A stretch of DNA of 64,000 nucleotides from Emticicia sp. C21 (GTDB lineage Bacteria; Bacteroidota; Bacteroidia; Cytophagales; Spirosomataceae). The notes under the pieces are model-generated. The model had not been told where the DNA came from. It did not search any database and saw only the letters and a list, made by a program, of their open reading frames with translations. The position numbers and the translations under genes are program-made. Positions 24,786-34,912 of the stretch are shown here, in pieces. Where the stretch lies: the NCBI RefSeq assembly GCF_003418935.1, contig NZ_QVMT01000003.1, forward strand, positions 248,001-312,000, read 5' to 3'. The first letter of the stretch is position 1, and each line of letters opens with the position of its first letter.

Positions 24786-26990
24786 CTACTTCTTATCCAA
24801 CACGGCTATCAACTCTTTGGCTCTTGGCATGAGGTTACTTGATGGGTAACCTTGTATAAACTCATTGAGTGCTTGTTGATAAACTTCTCTTTGTCCGGTT
24901 TTAGCTAATAGCATAATGCGCAACATGGCAAATTTATCTTCAATACTAGTACCTGTATAGGTAATCAGGCCATCTTCTGCCATTTTCAGGGCCGACTGGT
25001 AGCTCTCATTACTAAACAAATTGAATGCCTGAGAATATACGACATGCGCTTTTGATTCTGTATCGCTGGTGATGCTCACATTTCCTCTCAATAATTGTCG
25101 GGCATAAGTCGATGCCGGGTATTTGCTGAGTAAGGTGGCACGGTAAGGGCTTGTTTCCTGATTATCGGAGGTAAGTGCCAATAAATATAATACCTCGGCC
25201 TCGTGCACTGTCTTTGGGAACTTTGACAAGAGGGTTTTAAAAGTAGCTATAGCATTTTCAGGCTCATTGAACTGGAACTTGTATATTTTGCCCAACTGGT
25301 AATAAGCTTCTTCCTGCTTACGTTGGGAGGCCACCAGTTTCTCAGGAGTTGATGGAATCTTAGCGTATATTTCCTTTTTCTTGGCTTCTAGTGCTTTGGC
25401 TGCAGCATCTTCTTTTTGTTGTTCAACTTCCTGGCGCGTAGCACCGTTTGCCGAGGTAGGTTCATTGCCTGCTACCCCACGCTCTACTTTGAAACTTACC
25501 GAACCTGCTTGTTTGTCTTTTCTGCGCCAGTCATCTTCCAGAGGTCTGTTGCCCCACAGCTGTTGGAAATCGCTCTTATTTCTGGCTATTACTACCGGGT
25601 CGTAGAGATCCCAACGTTTAAAGGTTTCATCTTTATCAGATAATCGCTGTACGGCTACATTATTGTTTTTCCTGGCTAGCTCCTCGGCTAATTGCTGTGC
25701 CTTTTTCGCTTCTTCCTCTTTTTCCAGAATAGCTTTCTCCAGGGCTTTATCTAAAGCGGCCGGATTCATCGCTGCCAGATGTTGTAAACTGTCTTCTAAT
25801 GTCAAGACTCGTTGGTATTTGACAAAATCGCCCAAAGATAATGCTCTTCTTGAAATACGGTCATAATCCGGTGAGGTCTTTGGCAAGGCCGTAAGCGTAC
25901 TATCATAATATAAACTTGCCAGATCATATTTCTGGAGTTCGTTATAATTTAATTCGGCTAGCTCCAGGTAAGTGTAAGCATTCTGTGCGCTATTGCCTGT
26001 CGAATTTCGTAGAGATGAATTATAATATTCAATGGCTTTCGGAAAGTTTCCTCTTTTGGCTTCCAGATTACCCATTGTGTAGTAAATCTTATCTTTCAGG
26101 TCAGTATTTTTGCGGTCGAGCAACATCTTCTTGAAATTCTCCTGTACGCCCGCAGTGCTTCCTCTGCGCACAACCGCTTCATCAAGCAGGGCATTCATTT
26201 TAGAGTAGAATTCCATATCATAATTCGGACGATTCTTCGAAACAGCCAGATAATGTGGCAATGCCTTTGCCGATTGGTCGATAATATCGTACATCTGTGC
26301 TGTGGCATAATGCACGCGAGCTTTCTGCTCACTTTTCGACATTAGTTTAAGTGCTTCTTCTGCAATGGCTGCCGAGGTAGCAAATTCGCCTCTTCTTTGG
26401 TGCAGATAAGCTTTAGTCAGATAAAAATCACGGGTATTAAATTTGTTCAGGTCAAGTGTTCTGATTACTTCTGATACTTTGAGTGCCGTTTCGTAGTCTT
26501 TTTGCTCGGTGTAGGAGCGCATCAGCCAGATTAAGGCCATGTGTCGGCCGGTTTCGTCTTTGGTAGTGGTATTTACGTATTTGAATACCTCAATGGCATT
26601 CAATAAATCGCCTTTCATCAGACGGGCTTTGCCTAAGAGAATATAGGCTTCGGCTAAATATTTTGAGTTGGAATGTCTTTCGGCGATAAGTGATGTTTTC
26701 TCGATAATCTCTTTCAGATTAGCAGCTACTGCCTGGGCTTTGGTAGAATCCATCGGCAGAAGGATAGGCATGAGGGCACTATAATTTTCTTCACGGGTTT
26801 TAAATAACTCCTTTTCTGCCTCTTTCATGTTTTCACGAGAGATAATCAAAGAGTTAAAAAGGGCATTCGTGTTATGCCAAGCCTTACTCGTTGGCGAATT
26901 ACTAAACTGCGAACACCCGGCCGTAATAACTAAAAACCCTATAATGATGGATAGTTTCTGCACTTCTGAATAGGTTTTGGGGTAATACAT
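24786..26990 (-). CDS. porW: T9SS lipoprotein PorW/SprE
   Basis: A 734-residue TPR lipoprotein needed for type IX secretion and gliding in Bacteroidota (PorW in Porphyromonas, SprE in Flavobacterium). The lipobox VITAGC places the lipidated cysteine at residue 26. TPR repeats fill about residues 45-400 (AEAYILLGKARLMKGDLLNA, MGNLEAKRGNFPKAIEYYNS) and 560-720. The central segment of about residues 455-490 (RWDLYDPVVIARNKSDFQQL, then WGNRPLEDDWRRKDK) is the diagnostic PorW/SprE signature: it is found in the family between the TPR blocks. It is monocistronic here and not next to other por genes. Confidence 0.92.
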   Translation of the reverse strand: MYYPKTYSEVQKLSIIIGFLVITAGCSQFSNSPTSKAWHNTNALFNSLIISRENMKEAEKELFKTREENYSALMPILLPMDSTKAQAVAANLKEIIEKTSLIAERHSNSKYLAEAYILLGKARLMKGDLLNAIEVFKYVNTTTKDETGRHMALIWLMRSYTEQKDYETALKVSEVIRTLDLNKFNTRDFYLTKAYLHQRRGEFATSAAIAEEALKLMSKSEQKARVHYATAQMYDIIDQSAKALPHYLAVSKNRPNYDMEFYSKMNALLDEAVVRRGSTAGVQENFKKMLLDRKNTDLKDKIYYTMGNLEAKRGNFPKAIEYYNSSLRNSTGNSAQNAYTYLELAELNYNELQKYDLASLYYDSTLTALPKTSPDYDRISRRALSLGDFVKYQRVLTLEDSLQHLAAMNPAALDKALEKAILEKEEEAKKAQQLAEELARKNNNVAVQRLSDKDETFKRWDLYDPVVIARNKSDFQQLWGNRPLEDDWRRKDKQAGSVSFKVERGVAGNEPTSANGATRQEVEQQKEDAAAKALEAKKKEIYAKIPSTPEKLVASQRKQEEAYYQLGKIYKFQFNEPENAIATFKTLLSKFPKTVHEAEVLYLLALTSDNQETSPYRATLLSKYPASTYARQLLRGNVSITSDTESKAHVVYSQAFNLFSNESYQSALKMAEDGLITYTGTSIEDKFAMLRIMLLAKTGQREVYQQALNEFIQGYPSSNLMPRAKELIAVLDKK

Positions 26991-27390
26991 TTAAATCGAC
27001 ATGAGTCAATATCCCACCTTTAAACGTTTATACGCCTGAAAAATTATCTAATTTAATGCCAAAAATAGCAAATGATTTGATGTGATGGTGTTTATTTTAT
27101 TATTTGGTGAAGGAAATGTTGTTTTCGTGAATTGTAATTATTAAGAAGAAAAAGGTTGAATACAATAATATACCAGCCTGATTAACCAAAGGTATTCTAA
27201 GCATGTGTAATCTGTTCTCTTAACAAATTCTAATAATTTTAGTTAGGTATATATTATATTTACCTCATGGATTTTTTTTCTAAGATGGAGATACTATCGT
27301 TTACTAAGCGTTTTCAGATAAAACAGCTCTTCAGCAATGTGCAGCCTTTGTATGCAGAGCATCCATGGTTTTCAGCCATATAAATACACG
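26991..27390. other. Intergenic region upstream of PAS kinase and PorW
   Basis: About 400 bp of very AT-rich sequence between divergent genes. It must hold both promoters. A TA-rich stretch near 27243-27268 could be a promoter for the kinase gene, but I see no exact consensus, repeat, hairpin or small gene. Confidence 0.5.
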
Positions 27391-29358
27391 ATGGAGCTAA
27401 TAGAAAATAAAGACCTGCTACAAACTGTTTTTGACTCTGCCCCTAACGGCATTGCCGTTATGCGATCTGTTTACAATGAAAAAGGTAGGGTAGAAGACTT
27501 CTCTATTCTGCTTTTCAATGCCTATACCTTTAACTGGATTGGTGAGACAGATTATAAAGGAAAGCGATATGGCGATGTTTTTCCGATGGTAAAAGAAACC
27601 GGTATTCTGGAGAAATTTATCGAAGTTGCTGAAACAGGAGTAAGTGCCAATTTTGAACGCTGGTATACCGGAGAAGGAATGAATCACTGGTTTCGTTTTA
27701 CAGCTGTTAAACATGCTGAATTACTGGTCGTAACCACAGAGGACATAACCGAACGTAAACAAGCAGAAATAGCTTTGCAAAAAGCACTTGACGCTGCAGA
27801 AAAACAAAAACGACTCTACGATTCTATCATTAATACCACACCTGATCTGGTGTATGTATTTGACCCGACTTATCGGTTCACTTATGCCAATAAAGCGTTG
27901 CTTAATATGTGGGGTAAAACAGCCGAAGAAGCTATTGGCAAAGGCTTGCGCGACAATGGTTATGAGGAGTGGCATGCACTCATGCACGAGCGCGAAATTG
28001 ATGAGGTATTAGCTTCCAATAAAACCATCAGAGGAACTGTATCTTTCCCTCATGCCGAATTAGGTAGCCGCGTTTATGATTACATTTTTGGCCCGGTATT
28101 TAATGAAAAAGGTGAAGTGGAAGTGATTGCAGGAACTACCCGCGATATTACCGAATTAAAGCACGCCGAAGAAAATCTGAAGCAAAGTGAGGCCCGCTTC
28201 CGCAATATGATTGAACAGGCGCCTGTGGCTATTTTACTTTCAAGAGGAGAAGAACTAATGAGTGAAAGTGTAAATGAGCCTATGGTAAAGTTTATGAATA
28301 AGAGCTCAGCAGACGAAATAATTGGTAAAACATTGGTTGAGGCTTTGCCAGAACTGAAAGACCAACCTGTGCTTCAGATAGTTTTAGACGTACAAAAAAC
28401 GGGCATTCCCTTTCGGGGCGACGAACAACCTGTGGACTTTCTGATTGATGGTAAATTAGAAAGACGCTATTTTAATCTTTCTTATGATGTTATTAAAGAA
28501 CCGGGTAAAAGTAACGCAGTAATGCATATAGCTGCCGATGTGACAGAACAGGTATTAGCGAGAAAAAAAATAGAAGAAAGCGAAAATCGCTATAAAACCT
28601 TGTCTGAAACCTTAGAGCAGCAAGTCAATGACCGCACTAAAGAATTGCAACGCTCTAACGAAGACCTTCAGCAGTTTGCTCATGTGGCCTCTCACGATTT
28701 AAAAGAGCCTGTAAGAAAAATAAAAACATTTACCAACAGATTAGAAGACCACCTTAAAGACCCATTGGACGAGACCGCCGCACGGTTTATTGAGAGAATT
28801 CATGTGGCTGCAGACCGCATGAAAACTATGATTGATGGGGTACTTACGTATTCGACGATCAATGAAAACATGCAAAAATCTGAATGGGTTAATCTGAATG
28901 AAGTAATAAAGAACATTGAAACTGATCTGGAGGTTGCTTTGCAAAAAACAGGGGGAGCAATTTTTTATCATACTCTCCCGACGGTAGAAGGAGCTTCGGT
29001 ACTACTTTACCAACTTTTCTATAATCTTATCAATAATTCCATCAAATTTGCCAGAGAGGGTATACTACCAAAAATCACTATTTCATCAGAACTTATGATT
29101 GAGGATAATAGAAATTTTGCCCGTATAATGTTGAGGGACAACGGTATAGGTTTTGAGCCTGATCAGGCGGGGCAGATATTTGAAACGTTTACCCGTCTTA
29201 ATTCAAAAGATAAATATGAGGGTACTGGTTTGGGTTTGTCTCTTTGTAAAAAAATAGTGGAACGGCACGATGGGAGTATCATTGCAAACGGCACACCGGG
29301 CGAAGGAGCTACTTTTATAATTAAACTTCCTTTCCAACAAAAAGAGACACGCACATAA
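27391..29358 (+). CDS. PAS-domain hybrid-sensing histidine kinase (soluble)
   Basis: A 655-residue cytosolic kinase without membrane helices. Three PAS modules lie at about residues 5-118, 140-255 and 268-385, each ending in the typical DITERK/DITELK/DVTEQV linker. HisKA follows with the H-box HVASHDLKEP (His435), then HATPase (NLINNSIKFA, DNGIGFEPDQ, GTGLGLSLCK). This layout is like the phytochrome-linked and PAS kinases that work with single-domain receivers. ATG 27391 is chosen since the first PAS domain starts there; the frame is open from 27337. The receiver protein at 29361 begins 2 bp after the stop, so they form an operon. Confidence 0.9.
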   Translation: MELIENKDLLQTVFDSAPNGIAVMRSVYNEKGRVEDFSILLFNAYTFNWIGETDYKGKRYGDVFPMVKETGILEKFIEVAETGVSANFERWYTGEGMNHWFRFTAVKHAELLVVTTEDITERKQAEIALQKALDAAEKQKRLYDSIINTTPDLVYVFDPTYRFTYANKALLNMWGKTAEEAIGKGLRDNGYEEWHALMHEREIDEVLASNKTIRGTVSFPHAELGSRVYDYIFGPVFNEKGEVEVIAGTTRDITELKHAEENLKQSEARFRNMIEQAPVAILLSRGEELMSESVNEPMVKFMNKSSADEIIGKTLVEALPELKDQPVLQIVLDVQKTGIPFRGDEQPVDFLIDGKLERRYFNLSYDVIKEPGKSNAVMHIAADVTEQVLARKKIEESENRYKTLSETLEQQVNDRTKELQRSNEDLQQFAHVASHDLKEPVRKIKTFTNRLEDHLKDPLDETAARFIERIHVAADRMKTMIDGVLTYSTINENMQKSEWVNLNEVIKNIETDLEVALQKTGGAIFYHTLPTVEGASVLLYQLFYNLINNSIKFAREGILPKITISSELMIEDNRNFARIMLRDNGIGFEPDQAGQIFETFTRLNSKDKYEGTGLGLSLCKKIVERHDGSIIANGTPGEGATFIIKLPFQQKETRT

Positions 29359-29360
29359 CG

Positions 29361-29834
29361 ATGAATTATAAAGTTATTTTACTGGCTGATGATGACAGTG
29401 ATGATACTGAAATGTTTTGTGAGGCTCTGGAAATTATAGATACCAGTATCGTTTTTCATTGTGCTGTTAACGGTAGTGAAGCACTAAAGAAACTTGATGG
29501 ATTGGAAGACAAGCCACAACTTATTTTTCTGGATTTGAACATGCCTGTCATGAATGGCTGGCAATGCCTGAAACTATTGAAAGAGAACGAACACTATAAG
29601 AACATACCTGTTATTATGATTTCCACCTCTTCGCACCAAAAGGAAATGGATATGGCAGCTAAAATGGGAGCCTTTTGTTATTTTGTTAAACCGAGTGATT
29701 TCAATGAATTAACTCAGTTGTTGCGGGTAGTTGTGTCAAATCCTGAAACAGGATTGCAGGAGGCAGTTCAGAATTTACAAACAGGGGGTTCTCAATATAT
29801 TTATTTTTGTAGTGATAACGACTCAAAGCTATAA
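29361..29834 (+). CDS. Single-domain response regulator
   Basis: A 157-residue receiver without output domain, of the Rcp1/CheY-like type. The acidic triad DDD is at residues 10-12, the phospho-acceptor Asp58 in IFLDLNMP, the conserved S/T in MISTSS, and K in FVKPS. It is in an operon with the PAS kinase, 2 bp downstream, and is its probable phosphate acceptor. As there is no DNA-binding domain, it likely acts by protein contact or as an intermediate in a phosphorelay. The 230 bp that follow contain no gene that I can support. Confidence 0.92.
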   Translation: MNYKVILLADDDSDDTEMFCEALEIIDTSIVFHCAVNGSEALKKLDGLEDKPQLIFLDLNMPVMNGWQCLKLLKENEHYKNIPVIMISTSSHQKEMDMAAKMGAFCYFVKPSDFNELTQLLRVVVSNPETGLQEAVQNLQTGGSQYIYFCSDNDSKL

Positions 29835-30067
29835 GTGGTTGGGTTAATGATAAAAAGCAATTGATGATGTCTATCTTTATTTTATTATCTGACAGAAGAT
29901 ATATATTTAGAACGATTTTGTAACTAGTTCAATCGAAAAATAAGCAATGCAACAGAATTCAGTAATCTGCTAAGTGTCTATAAAAAGAAATATTTAAGCG
30001 TAGTTGTGTATTAAAGAAAACTGCTAAATGAAAATCAGATAAGGCAACATTATAAATGTTACTTTTA

Positions 30068-30715
30068 TTAATATTCTTCTTTTTCACTCATAACAGCTTT
30101 ATACAACGAAGCAAATGAAGCTTTTATCCAGATGACAGCCGGGAATACCCCTACAATAAGCGCTAAAAGTCCTAAGAAAAATATAAAAATAGACGTAATA
30201 ACCAAGAGGAAGATTTCCCAGCCATACCCTTTTGTTAGTTTCCAACTTGTTTCTATGGCAGCAATAGGGTCTAATTTTTTGTCCATAACCAGATACGAAA
30301 CAAATGCAAGCCTGCATGCAATGATGATGCCTGGTATAATCAAGGCTATCATACCGATTCCTATTAAAGAAACAACCAATAAATTGACTAATACGATATT
30401 GAGGTAGTTATTAAAACCTATAAAAATATCTTTCAATTCAATTTTTCTGTCATAAACTGCCTGAACAAACAAATAGTTAGCACCATACTTGATAATCGGC
30501 ACAAAAAGAAATAAGTAAGCCAGACCTAAAATCTCTAAAAATACTTTTTCTGAAGTATGCATATCTGTGCTTGTCTTCAGAATTTTTAATGGTGGGTCAA
30601 AAATTGAGGCTATTATTACGACAAATAATAATGGCAGAAAATATTGTTTCATTTTAGCCCAACCATTTGAAAGAGAGGTACCTGCACCTGGCAGAATCGA
30701 TGGATTGTTTTCCAT
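30068..30715 (-). CDS. Integral membrane protein, glycerophosphodiester-phosphodiesterase membrane-domain-like
   Basis: A 215-residue protein with about five or six hydrophobic helices. Its order of helices and the segment LVMDKKLDPIAAIETSWKLT are typical of Bacteroidota and Firmicutes membrane proteins related to the GPDPase membrane domain or DUF975, whose function is unknown. ATG 30715 (MENNPSILPG) is preferred over an upstream start at 30799, which would add an N-terminus with no family likeness. It is divergent from the LuxR-type membrane regulator at 30866, and could be its target. Confidence 0.7.
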   Translation of the reverse strand: MENNPSILPGAGTSLSNGWAKMKQYFLPLLFVVIIASIFDPPLKILKTSTDMHTSEKVFLEILGLAYLFLFVPIIKYGANYLFVQAVYDRKIELKDIFIGFNNYLNIVLVNLLVVSLIGIGMIALIIPGIIIACRLAFVSYLVMDKKLDPIAAIETSWKLTKGYGWEIFLLVITSIFIFFLGLLALIVGVFPAVIWIKASFASLYKAVMSEKEEY

Positions 30716-30865
30716 ATGTATTATATTTAAATCAATGCCCAAATGTAGAGCAGGAATTAAATCTATAATAGCTACCAAAGTAGGAATTTGAAAAAACACT
30801 ACTTTAGTATTGATAAGATATTTTAGATACCTAATACTTTTATCAGAATTATCAGCTATTGGTTT

Positions 30866-31783
30866 ATGGAAATCAGAATGATTTTTGTCTGGGTGTGTTT
30901 TATCTTCTGCTTAGGATTAACTACAGGAGGGATTCTTGTTTTATTTAGAGATATTAAATCGGGGAAACTCCCTTCATTCAGATATTTACAATATTATTTA
31001 ATACTGATTTATACCTTTGGATTTTATGCTCTTTGGAGTAAAGTATTCTTTCTGATTTTCTTTAGTTCAACTACTACACCCGAAGAAAACAAAATAGTAA
31101 CTAACTTTCTGATAGTCCTCGGGATACCTTTTCTGGTGACAGGAAAATTAATGCTTGTCTGGTGGAGCATGACTCTTTTGAAAAAAGCACCTGATATTGT
31201 ATTTAAGGCTGCTGCTTTTATGATTATTTTTCTGATAATATTGCTTTATATAAGCATTAACCGTTTTGCTGTTTTATCAAATATGGGGCAGATATATGGA
31301 GTTTTTGTGATGACTATAAGTGTCTTTATTATCAGTATCTTACTATTTTCTGAAGTAAACTATTTAGCAAAAAAGCAGAAACAGATTTTCATTCTTTTAG
31401 TCTTATGGGCTGGACTTATTTATGTCCTCGTATTTCTTGAGAACCATAATCAGGCGATTATAGAGCTGATTTTTATCTTTTTATTCTTTCTGACCAATAC
31501 TGCCCTTGCTATTTATTTTACGTATGCTGTAAAATTGGTTTCTGAGGTCGAAGAAACTCCTGTAACTATGTCATTCGATACATTTATAGAAAAGTATACT
31601 ATTACCCCTCGAGAAGCAGAAATAGTACAATTCATTTATCAAGGTAAAACTAACCAGGAGATTGCAGATAAATTATTTGTAACGGTACAAACTATCAAAG
31701 ACCATACACATCGTATTTATCAAAAAACAGAGGTAAAATCAAGAGCACAACTAACCTCGCTGTTGCAAAAGTTTTATAAATGA
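30866..31783 (+). CDS. Membrane-bound LuxR-type transcriptional regulator
   Basis: A 305-residue one-component regulator. Residues about 1-225 hold roughly seven hydrophobic helices; residues about 240-300 form a LuxR/GerE helix-turn-helix with ITPREAEIVQFIYQGKTNQE and the recognition part FVTVQTIKDHTHRIYQKT. No receiver domain is present. Such seven-helix LuxR proteins in Bacteroidota are thought to sense a membrane-soluble or extracellular signal and bind DNA while embedded in the membrane. The neighbour at 30068-30715 is divergent with about 150 bp between them, suggesting shared control. Confidence 0.85.
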   Translation: MEIRMIFVWVCFIFCLGLTTGGILVLFRDIKSGKLPSFRYLQYYLILIYTFGFYALWSKVFFLIFFSSTTTPEENKIVTNFLIVLGIPFLVTGKLMLVWWSMTLLKKAPDIVFKAAAFMIIFLIILLYISINRFAVLSNMGQIYGVFVMTISVFIISILLFSEVNYLAKKQKQIFILLVLWAGLIYVLVFLENHNQAIIELIFIFLFFLTNTALAIYFTYAVKLVSEVEETPVTMSFDTFIEKYTITPREAEIVQFIYQGKTNQEIADKLFVTVQTIKDHTHRIYQKTEVKSRAQLTSLLQKFYK

Positions 31784-31805
31784 CGACTTTAAAAATAATT
31801 TCTTC

Positions 31806-32564
31806 TCACATCACCTGCGAAAGCTTTTCTTCCCATTCTCTTAGGGTACATTCATAACCCAAATCAAACATTTCTTTGGCTTTTGACATATTCAGGCCAT
31901 CGTAGCGATAAATTTCTGCTGGTTCAATAGCCAAATGGCAGCGTCTTAGCTTTTCACCTGAATTATTTCTGATAGAAAGAAAAAGGCTTTTCATCAACAC
32001 ATCCTTAAAAGAGTTGATAGCCATATTGTTATTAACAGGCATGATATTGACACCAATGATAAAATCACAGCATTCTTCTAATGGTCCTATGGGTAGATTA
32101 TCAACTATTCCTCCATCAATCAAAGTTCTTCCCTGAAAACGGATAGGCTCGAAGATACCCGGCAGGCAGCAAGAAGCTAAAATGGGTTTGATTAACTCAC
32201 CCTCTTTAAAATAAACAGCCTCACCTCGTTCAAGGTCGGTAGCACAGATAGTCAGAGGCATTCTGAGCTGTTCAAAAGAATTATGCGGAATGTATTTCAG
32301 AAATAGATTTTCTAATTTTTCGAGTTTGAATAAGCCAAACCGATTGAATGCAAATTTTATATGGCTGAAAATGCCTGCCGAGGCAATGGCTTCGAAGATG
32401 TAGTCAGGAGTATAACCGGCAGCTATCATGGCACCTACTATCGAGCCTGCGCTAGTGCCCGTAATCATATCCGGTTTTAAACCAACTTCTTCTAATGCCT
32501 TGATGACACCTAAGTGAGCAAACCCTCTGCTACCTCCCCCTGAAAGTGCTAATCCTATTTTCAT
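31806..32564 (-). CDS. Patatin-like phospholipase
   Basis: A 252-residue acyl hydrolase of the RssA type. The oxyanion motif GGGSRG is at residues 9-14, the nucleophile Ser38 in GTSAGS (36-41), and the catalytic Asp150 in the DGG motif (150-152). There is no signal peptide, so it works in the cytoplasm on phospholipids or lysophospholipids. It follows the LuxR-type gene in the opposite direction (convergent, 22 bp) and lies downstream of the MBL hydrolase gene on the same strand with 58 bp between them. Physiological substrate unknown. Confidence 0.92.
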   Translation of the reverse strand: MKIGLALSGGGSRGFAHLGVIKALEEVGLKPDMITGTSAGSIVGAMIAAGYTPDYIFEAIASAGIFSHIKFAFNRFGLFKLEKLENLFLKYIPHNSFEQLRMPLTICATDLERGEAVYFKEGELIKPILASCCLPGIFEPIRFQGRTLIDGGIVDNLPIGPLEECCDFIIGVNIMPVNNNMAINSFKDVLMKSLFLSIRNNSGEKLRRCHLAIEPAEIYRYDGLNMSKAKEMFDLGYECTLREWEEKLSQVM

Positions 32565-32622
32565 GCAGTTTCTGAATTTATAAAAATAAAATACGCTTAC
32601 ACCTTTTCTACCTGTAAAACAT

Positions 32623-33456
32623 TTACAGATTGAACAAATCTGCTACCCGATACCCTTTTTCTGTCAGATGGATATGTGCTGCATCATACACCGGGTCATG
32701 GTCGAAAATGATGGTCCAGTTGTTATCGACAACCTGTTTTAATAAAGCCTCTTTTTCACTCATGGTCTGCAAGGGGCGTATATCATAGCCCATCACATAA
32801 GGCACAGGTACATGTGCGTGAGACGGAATAGTGTCAGCAATAAATAAATACGTTTTTTCTCCTTGTTTTATTTTAGGCATAATCATCTTTTCTGTATGCC
32901 CGTTAGCATATAATAACTCAATTGAGTCTCCAAAAGTTTTGGCTTCTTTATCTACAAAATGCAAAGCCCCGGTTTCCTGCATAGGCAAAATGTTTTCTTT
33001 CAGAAAAGTAGCCTTTTCCCGTGGGTTCGGATGTATGGCCGATTCCCAATGCGCAGAGTGTGCCCAGTATCTGGCATTCGGGAAGGTCAACTCCAGGCGG
33101 TCTTTGGCTGTATTCCATTTCACGCTCCCACCGCAATGGTCGAAATGCAGGTGTGTGCAGAGCACATCTGTCACTTCATTGGGTGAGTATCCGGCTTTTT
33201 TTATTGACTGAATCAGGTCGCCGTCTCCATGTCTGAAATAATAGCCCATCCATTTGGCATCCTGTTTATCGCCCATGCCGCTGTCAATCAATATCAGTTG
33301 CGAGCCTGTATTTACCAGTAGGCAACGCATTTTCCAGCTACACAAATTATTTTCATCAGCAGGTATTTGCTTTTGCCAGATGGTCTTGGGCACTACACCA
33401 AACATGGCTCCGCCATCTAATCTGAAATGTCCTGCGTCAATAACATGAATTTGCAT
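32623..33456 (-). CDS. MBL-fold metallohydrolase
   Basis: A 277-residue metallo-beta-lactamase-fold enzyme. The metal-binding HLHFDH motif lies at residues 102-107, with further ligands in WAHSAH... and ADTIPSHAH..., and a late histidine in FDHD. The layout (LIDSGMGD upstream of the motif, and YANGHTEKM) resembles Bacteroidota relatives of N-acyl-homoserine-lactone lactonases, but also many hydrolases of unknown substrate. No signal peptide. It is divergent from the HAMP kinase at 33536 with 79 bp between them. Confidence 0.9.
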   Translation of the reverse strand: MQIHVIDAGHFRLDGGAMFGVVPKTIWQKQIPADENNLCSWKMRCLLVNTGSQLILIDSGMGDKQDAKWMGYYFRHGDGDLIQSIKKAGYSPNEVTDVLCTHLHFDHCGGSVKWNTAKDRLELTFPNARYWAHSAHWESAIHPNPREKATFLKENILPMQETGALHFVDKEAKTFGDSIELLYANGHTEKMIMPKIKQGEKTYLFIADTIPSHAHVPVPYVMGYDIRPLQTMSEKEALLKQVVDNNWTIIFDHDPVYDAAHIHLTEKGYRVADLFNL

Positions 33457-33535
33457 ATTCTTTATTAAATTTGAGATGAAATCTTCGTTGTAAGAATATC
33501 AGGCACGTGATAAAGGCCCAAATATCAACCCAAAT

Positions 33536-34912
33536 ATGCGAATACGTACCAAGATAGCCATACAATTTACGATAATAATCGCTTGTATTCTGATTATATT
33601 CTCGCTGGCCGTCTATTATACTTCCGAAAACTTCAGAAAACAGGAGTTCTACAACCGGCTCCACGATAGAGGAATCCTGACTGCGCAGCTACTGAAAGAG
33701 TTAAAAATCACAGAAAGAGACAAGAAAAAACTACGTGATGCCAATAAGACTATTCTGGGAAAACTGAATGTAGAAAGAGTGTTGATGTTTAATGACAAAG
33801 ACGAGTTGGTTTATGCCAGTTATGAGGCTGAATCTTTCTTATACAGTCCGGCTTTTTTGAAGCGGGTAAGACAACAAAAATATATTGAAACCAGTGATTG
33901 GGACAATCAGGTTACTGGGTCTTTGTATACTGATGAAAACGGTAAATCTTATGTAGTGGTGGCTGAAGCAACCGATATTTATGGAAAAGAAAAACTCCAG
34001 AACGTCAGGGATACGCTGATTATCAGCTTTGTGATTGGTATTATGCTTACGGTTATTCTAGGAGTTATTTTTGCCGGACAATCGCTCAAACCCATTGCCG
34101 AAATCAATGAGGAGATTACTAATATAACGGCCTATAACCTGAAACAAAAGCTGAATGTAGGTAATAATAAAGACGAAATAGCCCAACTGGCTAATAACTT
34201 TAATAATATGCTGGAGCGGCTTGAAACCTCGTTTGAACTACAGAAAAGTTTCGTTTCTAATGCTTCTCATGAATTGCGTACGCCACTGGCTGCCCTGAAA
34301 TCGGAGATTCAGATTGCTTTGGAGAACGAACGGACGACGGATGAATATAAAAGCACACTGAAATCATTATTGACTGATACCCAACGCCTGATACAGCTGA
34401 CCAACGGTTTGTTGCAACTGGCTAAATCAGAGAATCAGGAAAACAATATGACCTTGAAACCTACGCGTATTGATGAGATACTGTTTAAAGCACAGGAGGA
34501 AATATTAGGACTGAATGCTGATTTTAAGATTGACGTAGATTTTGACGATATACCCGATGATGACGAATGGGTAACAGTCAATGGTAACGAGGCATTGTTG
34601 CTCACAGTCTTTACCAATTTACTGGATAATGCCTGTAAATACTCGGCAGAACACCAGGCGGAGGTAAAAATACGTTTTAATGAAAAACAATGTGTGGTTG
34701 CTGTAAAAGATCATGGAATCGGGATTCCGGAAAGCGAGCAAAGCAAGATTTTTGAGCCGTTTTATCGGACTCAGAATGCCTCGCCTTATCGTGGACATGG
34801 AATTGGCTTGTCGGTGTGCCGCAGAATAATTGATATTCATCAGGGCAAAATTGAAGTACAGAGCGAAGTAGGAAAAGGAAGCGTGTTTACGGTAACATTG
34901 CCACACTTATAG
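33536..34912 (+). CDS. HAMP-domain sensor histidine kinase without adjacent regulator
   Basis: A 458-residue CusS-like kinase. It has helices at about residues 9-28 and 160-180 that enclose a periplasmic sensor of about 130 residues, then HAMP (about 182-235), HisKA with SNASHELRTP (His245) and HATPase (NLLDNACKYS, KDHGIGIPES, GHGIGLSVCR). Its usual partner would be a CusR-type OmpR regulator directly next to it, but here it is flanked by an MBL hydrolase and a secreted protein. The orphan CusR-type regulator at 22005-22700 is a possible partner. Confidence 0.9.
   Translation: MRIRTKIAIQFTIIIACILIIFSLAVYYTSENFRKQEFYNRLHDRGILTAQLLKELKITERDKKKLRDANKTILGKLNVERVLMFNDKDELVYASYEAESFLYSPAFLKRVRQQKYIETSDWDNQVTGSLYTDENGKSYVVVAEATDIYGKEKLQNVRDTLIISFVIGIMLTVILGVIFAGQSLKPIAEINEEITNITAYNLKQKLNVGNNKDEIAQLANNFNNMLERLETSFELQKSFVSNASHELRTPLAALKSEIQIALENERTTDEYKSTLKSLLTDTQRLIQLTNGLLQLAKSENQENNMTLKPTRIDEILFKAQEEILGLNADFKIDVDFDDIPDDDEWVTVNGNEALLLTVFTNLLDNACKYSAEHQAEVKIRFNEKQCVVAVKDHGIGIPESEQSKIFEPFYRTQNASPYRGHGIGLSVCRRIIDIHQGKIEVQSEVGKGSVFTVTLPHL

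Noticed and set aside
32948-33236. Several overlapping short frames around the MBL hydrolase
   Set aside because: All are shadows in other frames of the clear hydrolase gene.
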